From Scleropages formosus (lineage: Eukaryota > Chordata > Actinopteri > Osteoglossiformes > Osteoglossidae): DNA of 64,000 nucleotides. Positions 38,740 through 50,370 of the stretch are shown piece by piece (within the stretch, counting starts at the first letter, position 1; each line of letters begins with the position of its first letter). The position numbers were made by a program, and so were the translations under genes. The stretch is from contig NC_041827.1 in the NCBI RefSeq assembly GCF_900964775.1, forward strand, positions 7,549,501 to 7,613,500, written 5' to 3'. The notes below the pieces were generated by a model. The model saw only the letters and a program-made list of their open reading frames with translations. It had not been told where the DNA came from and searched no databases.

Positions 38740-40310
38740 TAAACGGCAACAATTCTGCATTATATAACAGAATAACACTTCAGCTCAGCGTTATACACTT
38801 TTCATCATGTCGAATGGTATTACTGGCATAAAAGGGAAATTACTGTGCAAGCATTTTTTCGCTTTTATTTGTAAAGTTCTGTCATTAGGTAAGATTCTCA
38901 TGATGATGTAGTGGCATCAAGCGCAAGGCGTATTGTGAAGGAGCAGAGATCTGTGTTTTTGGTGCTGTTTGTTTTGCTGGGGTGTTTGAGCTGTACTCGG
39001 TGGAGATAATTTCCCAGGGTCTTTGATATGCAATATTTACAGCATGGTAAAACAAGGAAAACCATGTGAAATACAACAGGTGGCCAGATCTAGTGCTTCT
39101 GAGCATCGCATAATTGTTAATGTAAGGCTATACTTTTTACAGAAAAGGAACTGCTCAATTATATTCCTCAGTCCTGTTCACAACAAAGTTTAAAGTTTCT
39201 AAGCGAAACAGGCATGTACACGTTTTTTTTTTTAAGTCATCATTTGTATTGAATGTAGTTGGTTTTTTCTACTAATCTTATTATACCCTGTCTTTGAACT
39301 CACTGTTAATGAAATGGAGTTGCTATTTTTTCACTATATTATAATTAATTTTTACAAAATCCACCAGTGAAAGCAAACACATATAGTCATTGTGTGTAGG
39401 ACTTATCAAAAGGCTAATATATTATTAGTAACAAATCTGCTTAAGAGATTTAATTTGTTTTTCCATTAATTATTGCAGCCTGTGTTGCAGGCCAGTAAGA
39501 AACAACAAAAAATACAGTATTGTAGAAAATGTTTGCCAAGGCAATAAGTACTACATGATATTAAAATAGTTAAATTCGATGTAAATTAAGAGTAAAATAT
39601 TTCAGTTTTTTAAACCCAACAAAGCCTGACTGGATGCAGATAATTCCCTTACGTTAAAGTGCTTTCCAGGACATGAACAAAGTTATCACGCTCGCTGAAT
39701 TCCTTAATAATTTGCGTGCTATGTAGAATATTTTATTTCATTCAATGTCACACATGAACAAAAACGCATAAGAAATTAGCATTTCTTTTACTAAGCCAAA
39801 AAAATCATCTCCTGATACAGCCATGCTAATTGATTTAAGGGTTCTTCCCATTCACAGTCAGCAAACCTTGCACCCTGTGTTTCTGGGGTAGGCTCTAGAT
39901 CACCGCAACCCTCCATAACACAAGCAGTACACGAAAAGGAAAAAAATCTTTCTTAAGGAAATACAATTTCCTTAAAAAGAATGTTCTTTTCTTAAGGAAA
40001 TACAATTATTCCATTATTTCCCCCCCATCAACACAGTGTTCCTTTACATATGACACAATTATGGGTATTTTCAAATAGCTTGGCTTGATATTTTTACCCC
40101 AGTGAAACCAAATGTGCTGAGCAGGTGTACACTTTCCCACTGTCTGCCCACGTCTGCACTATCAGTCGACTTCTGAAACTAAAGCAAACTTCTCTGAGTT
40201 CCACACGAACACGTATTTCTTGAAAACTGTTTATATTAGTCTTAACATGAAACCACAAGAGCCAGTATAAAAGAAAAACAGAAGAACATCCTATAATGAC
40301 ATTTACCAAC
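38740..40310. other. AT-rich spacer between TSFM and ENDOU
   Basis: No gene recognised. It holds a short family A 3' remnant (39866-39935, TTGCACCCTGTGTTTCTGGG) and a local direct repeat of CTTAAGGAAATACAATT around 39953 and 39994. Confidence 0.5.
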
Positions 40311-40325
40311 ATTATAATTACTTGT

Positions 40326-40516
40326 GGGGGGTGCGGTGGCGCAGTGGGTTGGACCACAGTCCTGCTCTCCACTGGGTCTGGGGTTCGAGTCCCGCTTGGG
40401 GTGCCTTGCGATGGACTGGCGTCCCGTCCTGGGTGTGTCCCCTTCCGCCCTGTGTTGCCGGGTAGGCTCCGGTTCCCCGTGTCCCCGTATGGGACAAGCG
40501 GTTCTGAAAATGTATG
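40326..40516 (+). repeat. SINE family A, young full-length copy
   Basis: GGGTGCGGTGGCGCAGTGGG head, GGGTTCGAGTCCCGCTTGGG, and CCCGTATGGGACAAGCGGTT 3' end. It is bounded by a perfect 13-bp target-site duplication TATAATTACTTGT (40313-40325 and 40517-40529). Confidence 0.9.
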
Positions 40517-40564
40517 TATAATTACTTGTTAAACACTGGCTTACAAATTGTTATTTTCTAGAAT

Positions 40565-40830
40565 GCCCAGGAGGGGTGGGCAACCACTGGCCCGTGGACC
40601 CCCAGAGGTTTTTTCTCCTTCAACTTTCAGTTGGGAGTTTTTGTTCCTTTCCCCGGTGGCCAGTAGGTATACTTGTAGCTCTATAATAAGTTCTTCATTA
40701 TGGTAGCCATTAGTTGACCGTCTTCTTTGTTTGTATCTGTTTTTCTTGCCTTATGTCTGTGTTGAAGCGCTCTATGTCACTGAGTGAGAAGAGCGCTCTA
40801 TAAAAAATAAAATAATAATAATGACATCGT
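40565..40830 (+). repeat. Probable dispersed repeat with AATAAA-rich end
   Basis: CTCTATGTCACTGAGTGAGA, then AGAGCGCTCTATAAAAAATA, resembles the common fish repeat terminus reading 'GCGCTCTATAAATAAA'. The family is not identified. Confidence 0.35.
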
Positions 40831-41028
40831 AAACTGTAAAGTACCTTCTGACATGTCCTTGGCTGAAACACTTTAGAGTTGTCATGTGCTGATACCTACC
40901 CACACGTTCTCAGCGTCTTTCTTGAGAACGCATGGATATGTTCTTTGCAAGTCACCGAATTCCAAGGAACTTGTGTTTGTTGTCCCGATGTTTACATTTC
41001 TAATCATTTAGATCCTGAAATGATAGCA

Positions 41029-41142
41029 TTGTCTGTCTGAACCGCTTGTCCCATTCGGGGTCGGGGTGAACCAGCGCCTAACCCGGCAACACAGGGTGTA
41101 AGGCTGGAGGGGGGACGGGACGCCCAGGACAGGACGCCAAAA
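41029..41142 (-). repeat. SINE family A, 3'-end fragment
   Basis: TGTCTGAACCGCTTGTCCCA through CGGCAACACAGGGTGTAAGG to GGACAGGACGCC, minus orientation; the head half is absent. About 150 bp upstream of the ENDOU CCAAT/TATA boxes. Confidence 0.75.
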
Positions 41143-41291
41143 CAATAACGTCAGATATTTAAAGACATAACAATAATTTTAACTGACGAAGCAGTCAAGA
41201 GAAAAAAAATCTAATTAGACCTCAACCGTGCATCCAGTTTATTGGAGGATCACTCACAGAAAAGGGGCACTTCTGGACTCTCTGAGTTTTG

Positions 41292-41371
41292 ATTGGCCAG
41301 ATCAACAGACTAGAATATAAAACTGAACTCAAGTATTGAATTATATTCCTTCCGAGTTCTGCTGACCAGCC
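41292..41371 (+). promoter_or_regulatory. endou: ENDOU core promoter: inverted CCAAT, TATA box, 5'UTR
   Basis: ATTGG (41292-41296) is an inverted CCAAT box. A consensus TATAAAA (41316-41322) follows, 50 bp before the ATG, putting the expected start of transcription near 41345-41350 with a 5'UTR of about 25 nt. A TATA-driven compact promoter suits a tissue-restricted secreted protein. Confidence 0.7.
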
Positions 41372-44300
41372 ATGAAACTCATTCTGCTCCTGTCCCTCGG
41401 AGTGTCTCTGTTAGCGCAGGGGCGCAGTGGTAAGTAAATGCTTGAATAAGCACTAAGAGCAACTCGTCATCTGCGACATTCACTCCAATCTCTACCTCTG
41501 TCTTAGTACTTTTCTTAGCATCAAGACACTGCACATGTATGTCAATGATTCCTTGATTCTGTCTGCTCTAGAATCAGGTAAAATTTCACTTTTCAGTGAA
41601 GAAAGCTGGTGTTTCTGCAGCGTTCCTCTGTTTATGTTTTGTCAAAACGGGAGTACTGCCAAGGCAATAAAGAACCGTGTGAAAAGACATACTTTTTCAC
41701 CTGAGTTGAAATGAAGCTCACTCAGAATTATGGCATGAAAGTCATCATCAGTGTATCACAGTAAACAAAGTAAGTCTCAAATTGTCTTAAGTCGTGTATT
41801 CAACAAATAAAAAATATTTCTCAGCAAAATCTGAAAATCCTGAAATTGAAACTTATGGAGCTAAACAAGGAGAAAATGTTGCCTATTTTGGAATTCAAAG
41901 GCAATTTCCTATTTACTCCCTCACGTATAGTGAGTAAATTTTAGCCGGGAGGATCCGGTGCTGTTGGAACAAGCCCACGGTACGAGCTCAGTTCTTCTTT
42001 CTGGTTTGCCTGAAGCTCCTCCAGGAACCCGGCAGACCATTTCCGACTCAGAGATAAAGGATTTGTCCGAACTGCTTTATGAACTGGACATCAACAAGGC
42101 CTCCTCCTCCGAACTGGTGATTGACCCCCAGATCCTGGTGCCCGACTCCGAGACCAATACTCAGAAGGACCTGTCCTCTCGTCCGTAAGACCTCTCCTGA
42201 TTTTGGAAGTGCCCCGTCCTCACCTTGTTGAATCCCCTTTGTGCTGCCGTCTTCTGTCATTGCCAATCGGCTCCACTTGTCCTGCATTTCGCTGAAAGAA
42301 AGTGCAATCGCGCGGGAGTTATTGAAATTAATCCGAAATATCAAAATGATAACTGTGAAGTACTGCTTATGTTGTCAACACTTGCTTCACATGTAGGCTG
42401 TAAACATTTCTGTAGGCAGTAGAAGATTTTTAATCTCAGATGGCTGTAGGGACAGTGATGGTAAGTTCAAAGAGATCATTTATCTTGAACTCATTTAGCA
42501 AAATCCAGACCCTACAGAACTCTCCTTTATGTTATCCTGAATACTGTGTATGTTCAAATGACACATAAAAATGCATATACTTCACTGCGATGTAGCTGAA
42601 TGTGTTATTACCATTTTTGATTCACTAACCAATGGACAAACGTCAAGTACAAATTTCTTCGTTTCTCACTTTACCATCTAAATGGAAATAGTCAAAGGCC
42701 ATCGACCAGTCAGTGTTTTCTTGTATCTACCAGACTTTTCAAGTACGTAGATGAAGCCTCCCTGTTCTCCAAGCCTACATTCTCGGCCTTGCTTGCTCTG
42801 TTGGATAACTACCAGAAGCAGACCGGACAGGCTGAGAACTTCTCCTCGGCACAGCTTGCCGAGCAGGACAAGTTCCTCCAGGAGACCATCTCCAACACCG
42901 GAATCGGCCGGGAGCTCTCTACATTCATGCTAAGGAAAGGTATCCAACCTTGCTTTAGGACTGGAAGGGCTCTAGTCAGTATTCCTGAATAGAAGTGGTG
43001 TAGTTAATAGAAATGTGATCCAGAGTGGTGCACCAGAGCAGTAACACAGCGTGTGCAGAAGGCAGTGCCAGTAGTCTATTGTTTGGTGTACTATAAATCT
43101 GCTCCAGTGTGGCAAGCAGCATGACGTACTTCGTCACCTTCAGGTCTCTACGGATCTCAGTCTGAGCTCATTCAGGATCTGAAGATGATGTGGTTCGGAC
43201 TGTATACCCGCAGCAAAGGCAAGATGGACTCGAGTGGTTTTGAGCACACCTTTCTTGGTGAGTCCTTGAGTTTGATGTTTCAGATTTGCGTAGTATGAAC
43301 CTTTCCGAAAGCCAGGGGAAGATGACACCCTAATCTATGCTTTTGAGTGTTTGACTATGACATGGTTTCCACTGTCTATGTCCTTTTGTCCGTAGGGGAG
43401 ATTAAAGGAGGCAAGGTGTCTGGCTTTCACAACTGGATTCGGTTTTACCAGCAGGAGAAGAATGGGGAACTCAACTATTACAGCCACAGCTTCGATGGGC
43501 CTGTAAGTTGAAACGGACTTGCAGTCTGTGTGTCGCTCAGTCTGTGTGGAGTTTGCATGTTCTCCCCGTGTCTGCGTGGGTTTCCTCCGGGTGCTCTGGT
43601 TTCCTCCCACAGTCCAAAGACATGCAGTTCAGGTTCCCCCATAGTGTGTGAGTGACACAGAGCGAGTGTGTTTCACTGATGTATGGATGAGTGACCCAGT
43701 GTAAGTAGTGTATCTAGCAGTGTAAGTCACCATGGTGAATAAGGTGTGTGGGCTCATAACACTACATAGAGTTCATTGGAGGTCGCTTTGGAGAAAGTGT
43801 CTGCTAAATAAGTGAATGTACTAGTATTCTATAAAAATATTTACCTGTAATTTCCATATTTGTGGAAAGTGATCACTATGTATCTTGACTTTTTTTACTA
43901 TATATGTATTTGATATTAAAGGTGCATTGTCACTTCAATATATTTATTGTTGTAACTTTACATTTTGAGTTAAAATGCTGTAAGATGTTTGATAGTTAGT
44001 TGTGATCACCGGTGCAGAGGGGCGGATGTGCAAAACAATGCGTAACAGGGCACCAGGCACACCATCTGTCCTTTAAAATAATTGATAGCAAAAGTAGCTA
44101 ATACTGATCCAAGACTTCCCTCTTGCGGCATCTGAATGAAACTACGGTCGTGAACTTCTTGGTCGTGATCCTTTTAAATACATAGCCCCTCGTGTTTCGG
44201 TCTGCTTTTTGCGCCTTCCAGTGGACATCTTACCCAGACATCCTGGGCATGCAGTTCAACTGGGACGGCTACTTCAAGCAGGTCGGCTCAGCTTTCGTCG

Positions 44301-44685
44301 GCAGCAGCCCGGAGTTTGACTTTGCCCTTTACAGCCTTTGTTACATCACTCGCCCCGGAAAGAGGTGAGGACTCTTCGCAGCTTCTTGCTAACTCCATTT
44401 TTTTCGAGGTATTCATTCATTATTTGGGAGTTACAGTCTGTACCCTTGCGATGGATGCTGTATTCTTCATGTAGGGCGCCTGATATGTATTCCCCAGGCA
44501 GGCTGCATGTGTTGTATTCACCGCATACGGTGTGTGTGTGTGTCCTGTGTAAGGGTCTTTCCATTTCCAGGTGCCGTCTCAGCCTGGGGGGAAAAGCGCT
44601 GAGCATTCAGACCTACACCTGGGACAACTCATCATATGGGGACGGGAAGAAGTTCATTGGCTCGGCCTACCCTGCCACCCCATGA
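41372..44685 (+). CDS. endou: ENDOU-type poly(U)-specific endoribonuclease, short secreted form
   Basis: Exons: 41372-41429, 42016-42184, 42734-42939, 43144-43257, 43396-43502, 44222-44364, 44571-44685. They total 912 nt, or 303 residues. An N-terminal signal peptide ([17 protein letters not shown]) is followed directly by the XendoU domain. The catalytic triad known from the family is present: His179 (FEHTF), His194 (GFHNW) and Lys237 (DGYFK), with the same 15- and 43-residue spacing as in human ENDOU. The domain ends with [15 protein letters not shown]. Family activity: metal-dependent cleavage at uridines leaving a 2',3'-cyclic phosphate. The somatomedin-B domains of human ENDOU are absent, so this resembles the short fish forms, and orthology versus paralogy within ENDOU is unsettled. 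The start of exon 2 could instead be 42025, since both AGs keep the frame. Confidence 0.92.
43535..43815 (+). repeat. Mermaid-like dispersed repeat in ENDOU intron 5
   Basis: GTGTCTGCGTGGGTTTCCTC with CCTCCCACAGTCCAAAGACA, then the GAGTGACCCAGTGTAAGTAG tail and CTGCTAAATAAGTGAATGTA end. The best-preserved copy of this family in the window. Confidence 0.75.
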
Positions 44686-44917
44686 GACACGAGGCTCTCT
44701 CTCACCGTCGTAAATGGAGCCGATCGCCGGTTCAGATGGGAGCAGGAAAAGTGTTGCAGTTCAGTCCTGTGAAATGTTCTCTCTGCCTGCATTGGTCTTC
44801 TCTTTCTCTCCATTAGCTGTGGCTTTCTGCATCACAACTCTTTTTTCTCATTAACCTATTTCCAAATCTTTTTTCACCATTATTCATTATCAGCAAGTGG
44901 AATGCTGCTCAGAAATC

Positions 44918-44923
44918 AATAAA
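44918..44923 (+). terminator. endou: ENDOU poly(A) signal AATAAA
   Basis: AATAAA lies 233 nt past the stop, with a second AATAAA about 10 nt further on, giving a 3'UTR of about 250 nt. A SINE is inserted just after it, at 44954-45148. Confidence 0.7.
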
Positions 44924-44953
44924 AATCAATAAATGAATAACAAATGATACTCA

Positions 44954-45148
44954 CACATTTCTGACCTGCCTGGGGGACGCGGGGAGCCCGGAGCCTAACC
45001 CGGCAACACAGGGCATAAGGCCAGAAGGGTAGGGGACACACCCAGGACGGGACGCCAGTCCGTCGCAAGGCACCCCAAGCAGGACTCGAACCCCAGACCC
45101 ACCGGAGAGCAGGACTGTGGTCCAACCCACTGCGTCACCACACCTCCC
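44954..45148 (-). repeat. SINE family A, young copy at the ENDOU 3' end
   Basis: Minus-strand full-length copy. It is flanked by a perfect 13-bp duplication CAAATGATACTCA (44941-44953 and 45149-45161), just 20-30 bp past the ENDOU poly(A) signals. Confidence 0.9.
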
Positions 45149-45294
45149 CAAATGATACTCAAACATTTATAAATCGTCTGGCAGCCCATTCTATATCTAA
45201 CTGTTAATTATAAAAGTTCCGTATCATGCAATGATTAAAATTTTCACAACTTTCTTGCATTCAGGGTAAATAATAGAAGAGGTAGAGTTGCAAG

Positions 45295-45575
45295 GAGGGC
45301 AGCTGGTGGCATTGTGGTTGGACTGGCTGCCTTTGGATTTGGAGGTTGCTGGTTCGATCCCTGCCTTGGGGTGTTATGACCTTGAGCAAAGTGCTTGTCC
45401 TACAGCTGTTCTTGTACCTTTGCTTTGCTCTGTGCCTAAGTCCCTAGTTGTGGCCCTGCAATGGGCTGGTGTCCCATCCAGGGTGTGCCCTGTACCCCTT
45501 CAACTTTGTGCCCACTGTCTCCGGGATAGGCTCTGACTTGCTGCGACCCTGCTTGGGACATGTGGTTGTTGAAGT
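45295..45575 (+). repeat. Composite SINE: family B-like head on family A-like body
   Basis: The first half has a tRNA-like head (CAGCTGGTGGCATTGTGGTT, GGTTCGATCCCTGCC) and family B's CCTTGAGCAAAGTGCTTGTC. The second half has GGGCTGGTGTCCCATCCAGG and a GCTGCGACCCTGCTTGGGAC end like family A. Confidence 0.6.
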
Positions 45576-45691
45576 TGGTTGGATTGTGAGTATTTCACCT
45601 GGGCAGTAAACAAAAACAGAATTCCTCGGCACTTCAGAGATGTATATGGTTTAGTAATAATAATGTTCTTGAGCCTCTAATGGTGATGAAC

Positions 45692-45891
45692 TACACACAC
45701 ACAGTGTCTGAAACTGCTTGCCCCAAACAGGGTTGCGGTGAACTGGGGCCTAGCCCAGCAACACAGGGTGCCGGGGGGGCACACCCAGGACAGGATACCA
45801 GTTTGTTACAAGGTACTCCAAGCGGGACTTGAACCCCAGATCCACCAGAAAGCAGGCACAGGCCAAACCCACTGTGCCACCACACCCCCTT
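45692..45891 (-). repeat. SINE family A
   Basis: ACAGTGTCTGAAACTGCTTG end through CAGGCACAGGCCAAACCCAC head, minus orientation. The CCTCCCCCTCC block is deleted. Confidence 0.85.
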
Positions 45892-46849
45892 TTCCTCTGC
45901 TAAACTATTTATTTCCTATTTGTCATTTCCCAGCAATAAGGCTTGAAATCTCTGAATTAAATTTGTTAATACAAAACCCATATAAAAACACATTTTATGC
46001 AGGAAAAAAAGCAGCGCAAAATTATTAGTCAACCAAAAGCGTCCAAAGTCCTTTTACTGCTAGTAATTCCATCCAGTTTTTTTTCATGCCTGTTGCTCCT
46101 CTTCCCTGGATTACAGGTAAAACCATGAATTTTTAAAGAATTTAATTGTTGTAGTTGATCAAAAATTGAAGTACCTATGAGCGAATTAATATCATAAGTG
46201 CCTTTATATATAAAAATAAGTTTGACTCAATTACCATTTTACACAATTACTTTTTTTTACAATTACCGTTATGTGTAATGTATTATTTTTGTAATTGCTA
46301 CCAAAGGGTAACACCAGCTGTGTAGCAGCTATCAATCTTCTCCGCGATTATTGTAACAAAGCTTTCAAGAGGAAGTTAATTAGTGCTGAGGCTGATCAGA
46401 TTTAACTATTAGCCCTCCTTTTGCGCACCTCACCGAACCCCCATGGAATTTGCACACAATCATTCGTGCGCTCAATGGGCCTTGAAATCACCGTTTATGG
46501 GCCTCGAGTGTGGGGACAATGGGGACAATGGGCACAAGTGGCGCCCGCTGTGAGACTAACGACACTTTGGCTGCTCTTCTGCCAGGAAGAAAAGGGAGGT
46601 GTGCGGTCCCACAAACCGCCGAGCGGTCTGCTGAAACCCCCCCGTTCTTTGGCCCCGCAGCACCTCGACCCGCTCCGATCAACAAGCCGTCTCAACAGTC
46701 CTTATATGATAGTCCGGATAGGAAGGTTCGGCGTTCGTCCTTTCAGTTACCGAAGATTAAACCGATAATTTCCAATATACCGTGAAACACAAAAGTACAA
46801 ATATTTCGCCAGAGAACACACGCCCTCATTTCCCCTGTAAAAAAAATGT

Positions 46850-47060
46850 ACATTTACATTTATTCATTTAGCAGACGCTTTCGTCCAAAGCGACGTACAT
46901 CTCAGCAAAAGTACAATTTATGCATTACATTAAGAGAAGGAGACATGAAAGTCTCAAGCAAACCTAATTCGTTCCCTACCACTTGCTGCACCGAGGTTCA
47001 TCGTTCAAGCAGGTGCATAAGACACAGACAAATCCAGATACCCACACCAATTTTATTTTT
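46850..47060 (-). repeat. SINE/LINE-tail repeat (family D)
   Basis: TTTACATTTATTCATTTAGC, AGACGCTTTCGTCCAAAGCG and ACGTACATCTCAGCAAAAGT; the best-preserved copy of this widespread fish repeat. Confidence 0.7.
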
Positions 47061-50000
47061 TTTTTTTTGTTTGTGTGTTCTTCATTCTTTCTTCATTCTG
47101 GCAATTTGTGTGACAGCGTAAAGTGAACCGATGTGTTTTGCTTGATCGGTAAACACACGGCTCTCTACAGACAGGCCTTTTGTTTCAAATCCGGGTGATA
47201 AACCGATGCTTGACATAGCGTTGTCACAAATTGGAAAAATGCATTTTTCTTTTCGTTCTTCTTTATTGGATGATATAGAATCATATTAAAGGAAATGGGG
47301 GGAAGATAGCCTGTAATATTCCCAGGGGCTCTCACACAGTCTCTAATCAAATTATGCCAAATGTGCTTCAAATTGACTGATCCTCCCAAATCTTTCTGCC
47401 ACCCGATTTATTTTTAATTATATTATACCTCTCCGTTGGTGGTGTCATGGTGATAACCGGCAGCGTCTCCAGCTGCACATGTGTTAACACGGCTTTAATG
47501 GGTGGCAACCAGCGCGCAAGAAACAATGAACTGCTGGGCGTAACGCCCGAGGCAGCAGTCCAATCAGTGGGCACCGCAGGGGGGCACGGTGGGACAAACC
47601 GCCGTGCTAAAGTTCCCTTGTGCCCAGAGGAGGGGCCTCCACACATGTGCCAGGCCAAAGAGGGGCTGCGGAACCTGAGGCTACTCCCTTCCCTCTTGTG
47701 CCCCTGCCCTTTCTTTCTTGGCTCGCCGAAAATTAAAATAAAACCCTTGTTTCTCGTACGCCAGCATTTCACAGCTGCTTTTTAAGTCCAGAAAACGAAG
47801 TGCGCCAAAGCCCCTGGGCAGCAAAGAAAAAGGAACAGGAGAAACTGAGGAGGGAAAATACGTGCGGCAGAGCGTGTGCTAAGGGAAACGGGCAACGCCA
47901 ACTTTATCAAAATGCAAGTTAAAAATAAGGAAATGCGCTTCGGTGTCCGCGGACGGAAATAAAAGAGTATGACGTATCGGTACTCAAATTCCGCCTCCGT
48001 TATACGAAGTATTACCTGTGCTGAGTGATGATCTTCAACATAAATGGCCGTACCCAAAAGAACGGTCCATCACCGTACTGCTCACGTAAAGGTGATTCGT
48101 TCACATATGCTTTTCTCCTTACTGCTCGACAAATACGTACAGTTTTTTTTGTGATTTGGAGCATTTCATTTCCATAATTATCCATAGATGTAAATCTCTC
48201 TCCCTCTCTCTTCTCCCTGGGGTATTGTAGTCTCTCCTAGGACAGCCAGCTTGACAGATGGACTCCCCATCCTCCCCCCACCCCAAAGTCTGAAAAGCAT
48301 GAAAACAGAAACATCGGGGATTTAGGGCAACTAAGTCTGCGGGGATGTTTTTCAGGTCTGGAACTCCATGCGTGCACTTCTGACATCTAAGATGACCTGA
48401 GCCCCAGGATGAATCTCCCCTGACAGCCAAAGTGTGGCACAGACTCTCCTGTAACCGATGGACCAGCGCGCTCCACGGGAAGCGCACTTTGCTGAAAAAT
48501 CTGTGCTCCAGCACAGCGTAGCGTCCACCTGAATACTGTAGTAAGCACGTTGAGTGGAGCGTCTATCATTGTTCATTTCAACAGTCTAGGGATCATATTT
48601 TATACCGCCATATGGGTTCAGTGGAGAGTCACCATTTCGGTACGATACCAGATTTGTATAATACAGATTGAAACTTCTGTGTTGTTAGTGAGTAATAAAC
48701 TTGTTATATAAACACAGTTATAATATGACCAAGTGTTCAGATCCCTGCTAAACCACATGGTCCCCCCTCTGTGACACACGCCCCCCCTCGTCCACACTGT
48801 GTCCCGTTTAAAGCGCAGCAGGCTGCTGGCTCGGCTGCAGGTGCACGGCGTTTTAATGGACAATCCGGCGCTTTCGGTTAGGCGGCACCCTGTGATTAAA
48901 CGCGGCTTCATTCACACGTCTGGTCTCCCTCCCTTTAAGCTACCAGTCTGGGCCTGACAGACTCTCCTTCCCTTGACAAACATATGCTGAATATGATAGT
49001 TACAAGACAAGCCAGCGACTGGGAGATCGTTGTTAATTCGACGGCACATTTCTTAATTGGATGAGTGGCAAAATCTGGAAGCTCACGTGTTCGGCGTGTG
49101 TTAGGGTTTGATAATGAGGAGTTGCATTTTGAAATCTTTGAAAGTTTATTATTCATCTTCTTATTTTATGTTTTACTCTATGCTTTTATCCAAACCGATT
49201 TTCTTATCCTACAATTTTGGACTTACCTACTTAAAATCTACATGTTTTGCTGCAGCAATTGAGAGTGTGCATCTTGCTCAAGGAGACAACAGGAGGAGCC
49301 CTCCTGGGATTTTATATGATTTCCTTCTTCTCACAAATTTGGATCCAGAAACACTAAGCTGTGTGGAATCTGCATTCTCTGAATAGCACATTACTCTGGA
49401 TAAAAATCGCCCCTCTACTCCAGCTCTGTTTTTTGTCCACACCCCACGATGCTCCATGCCTTTTCGCTCTTGGAGGTAGAGGATGCAGAGTTCTCTTCTG
49501 TCCCTCCCACAGGGCAGAGCTCTCTGCTCCTTTCTTCAGCTTCGCTGAGCAACTGCTAAAAAAACCTGGGTCCCCTCCGAGCCTGCGGAGACCAACTCTG
49601 CCGCCTCATGTTTGGGTTATATGTCTCTCTGTGCAATAGGATTTTTCAGTTAAACACACACACAGGGACGCACAAAGAGTAAGACACACATCCTTCCATC
49701 ATTTCGGGGATTTTATATCAACTCACTTTAACGCTGTGAATGATTCTTAACACCATCAGAACAAAAGCAAACCAAAAAACATTTTTTGCAATACAGACAT
49801 TGATGAAGCCAGGGATGCTTCATATCTTATTTAATAATATCATATTTTGAATGCAAACAATTATACATGCAAATGGTAGCTGACATTGCAGAGAAGCAAG
49901 GGCCACGGGTGGTCTGCACACACCACGGTGGCGTTGTCTGCCGCTCCCAAGGTCACTGTCCAAGAGGTAAACCCATCCTACTTCCTAACTGAAAACTGAG

Positions 50001-50321
50001 GTGAACAACCGTCTAAGAGATGGAACAGAATAAACAAGATCACCTGTTTCTAGATACTGTATGCAGTATAAAATAATTTTATATAATCTATTAGTTCAGG
50101 CAGATGTCAGAAAGCGATAAAAGGACATTTCAGAACAACAACAATTACATCATTCATATTGAAATGATTTTTTTCTCCCACTTCAAGTCTGAAGTCAGTA
50201 ATGCTCTAATTGTTGTTCCTCTCTGATGCAAAAACCTAAACTCCAGTGGGACCCGTGACCGCATCTAGCTTGAGAAAAAGTGGTACATCACTCAGGGCTA
50301 ACAGAATATGTATGTTTTTCT

Positions 50322-50323
<2 letters not shown>

Positions 50324-50368
<45 letters not shown>
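50324..50368. repeat. (TG)n microsatellite
   Basis: About 22 uninterrupted TG units. Confidence 0.9.
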
Positions 50369-50370
<2 letters not shown>

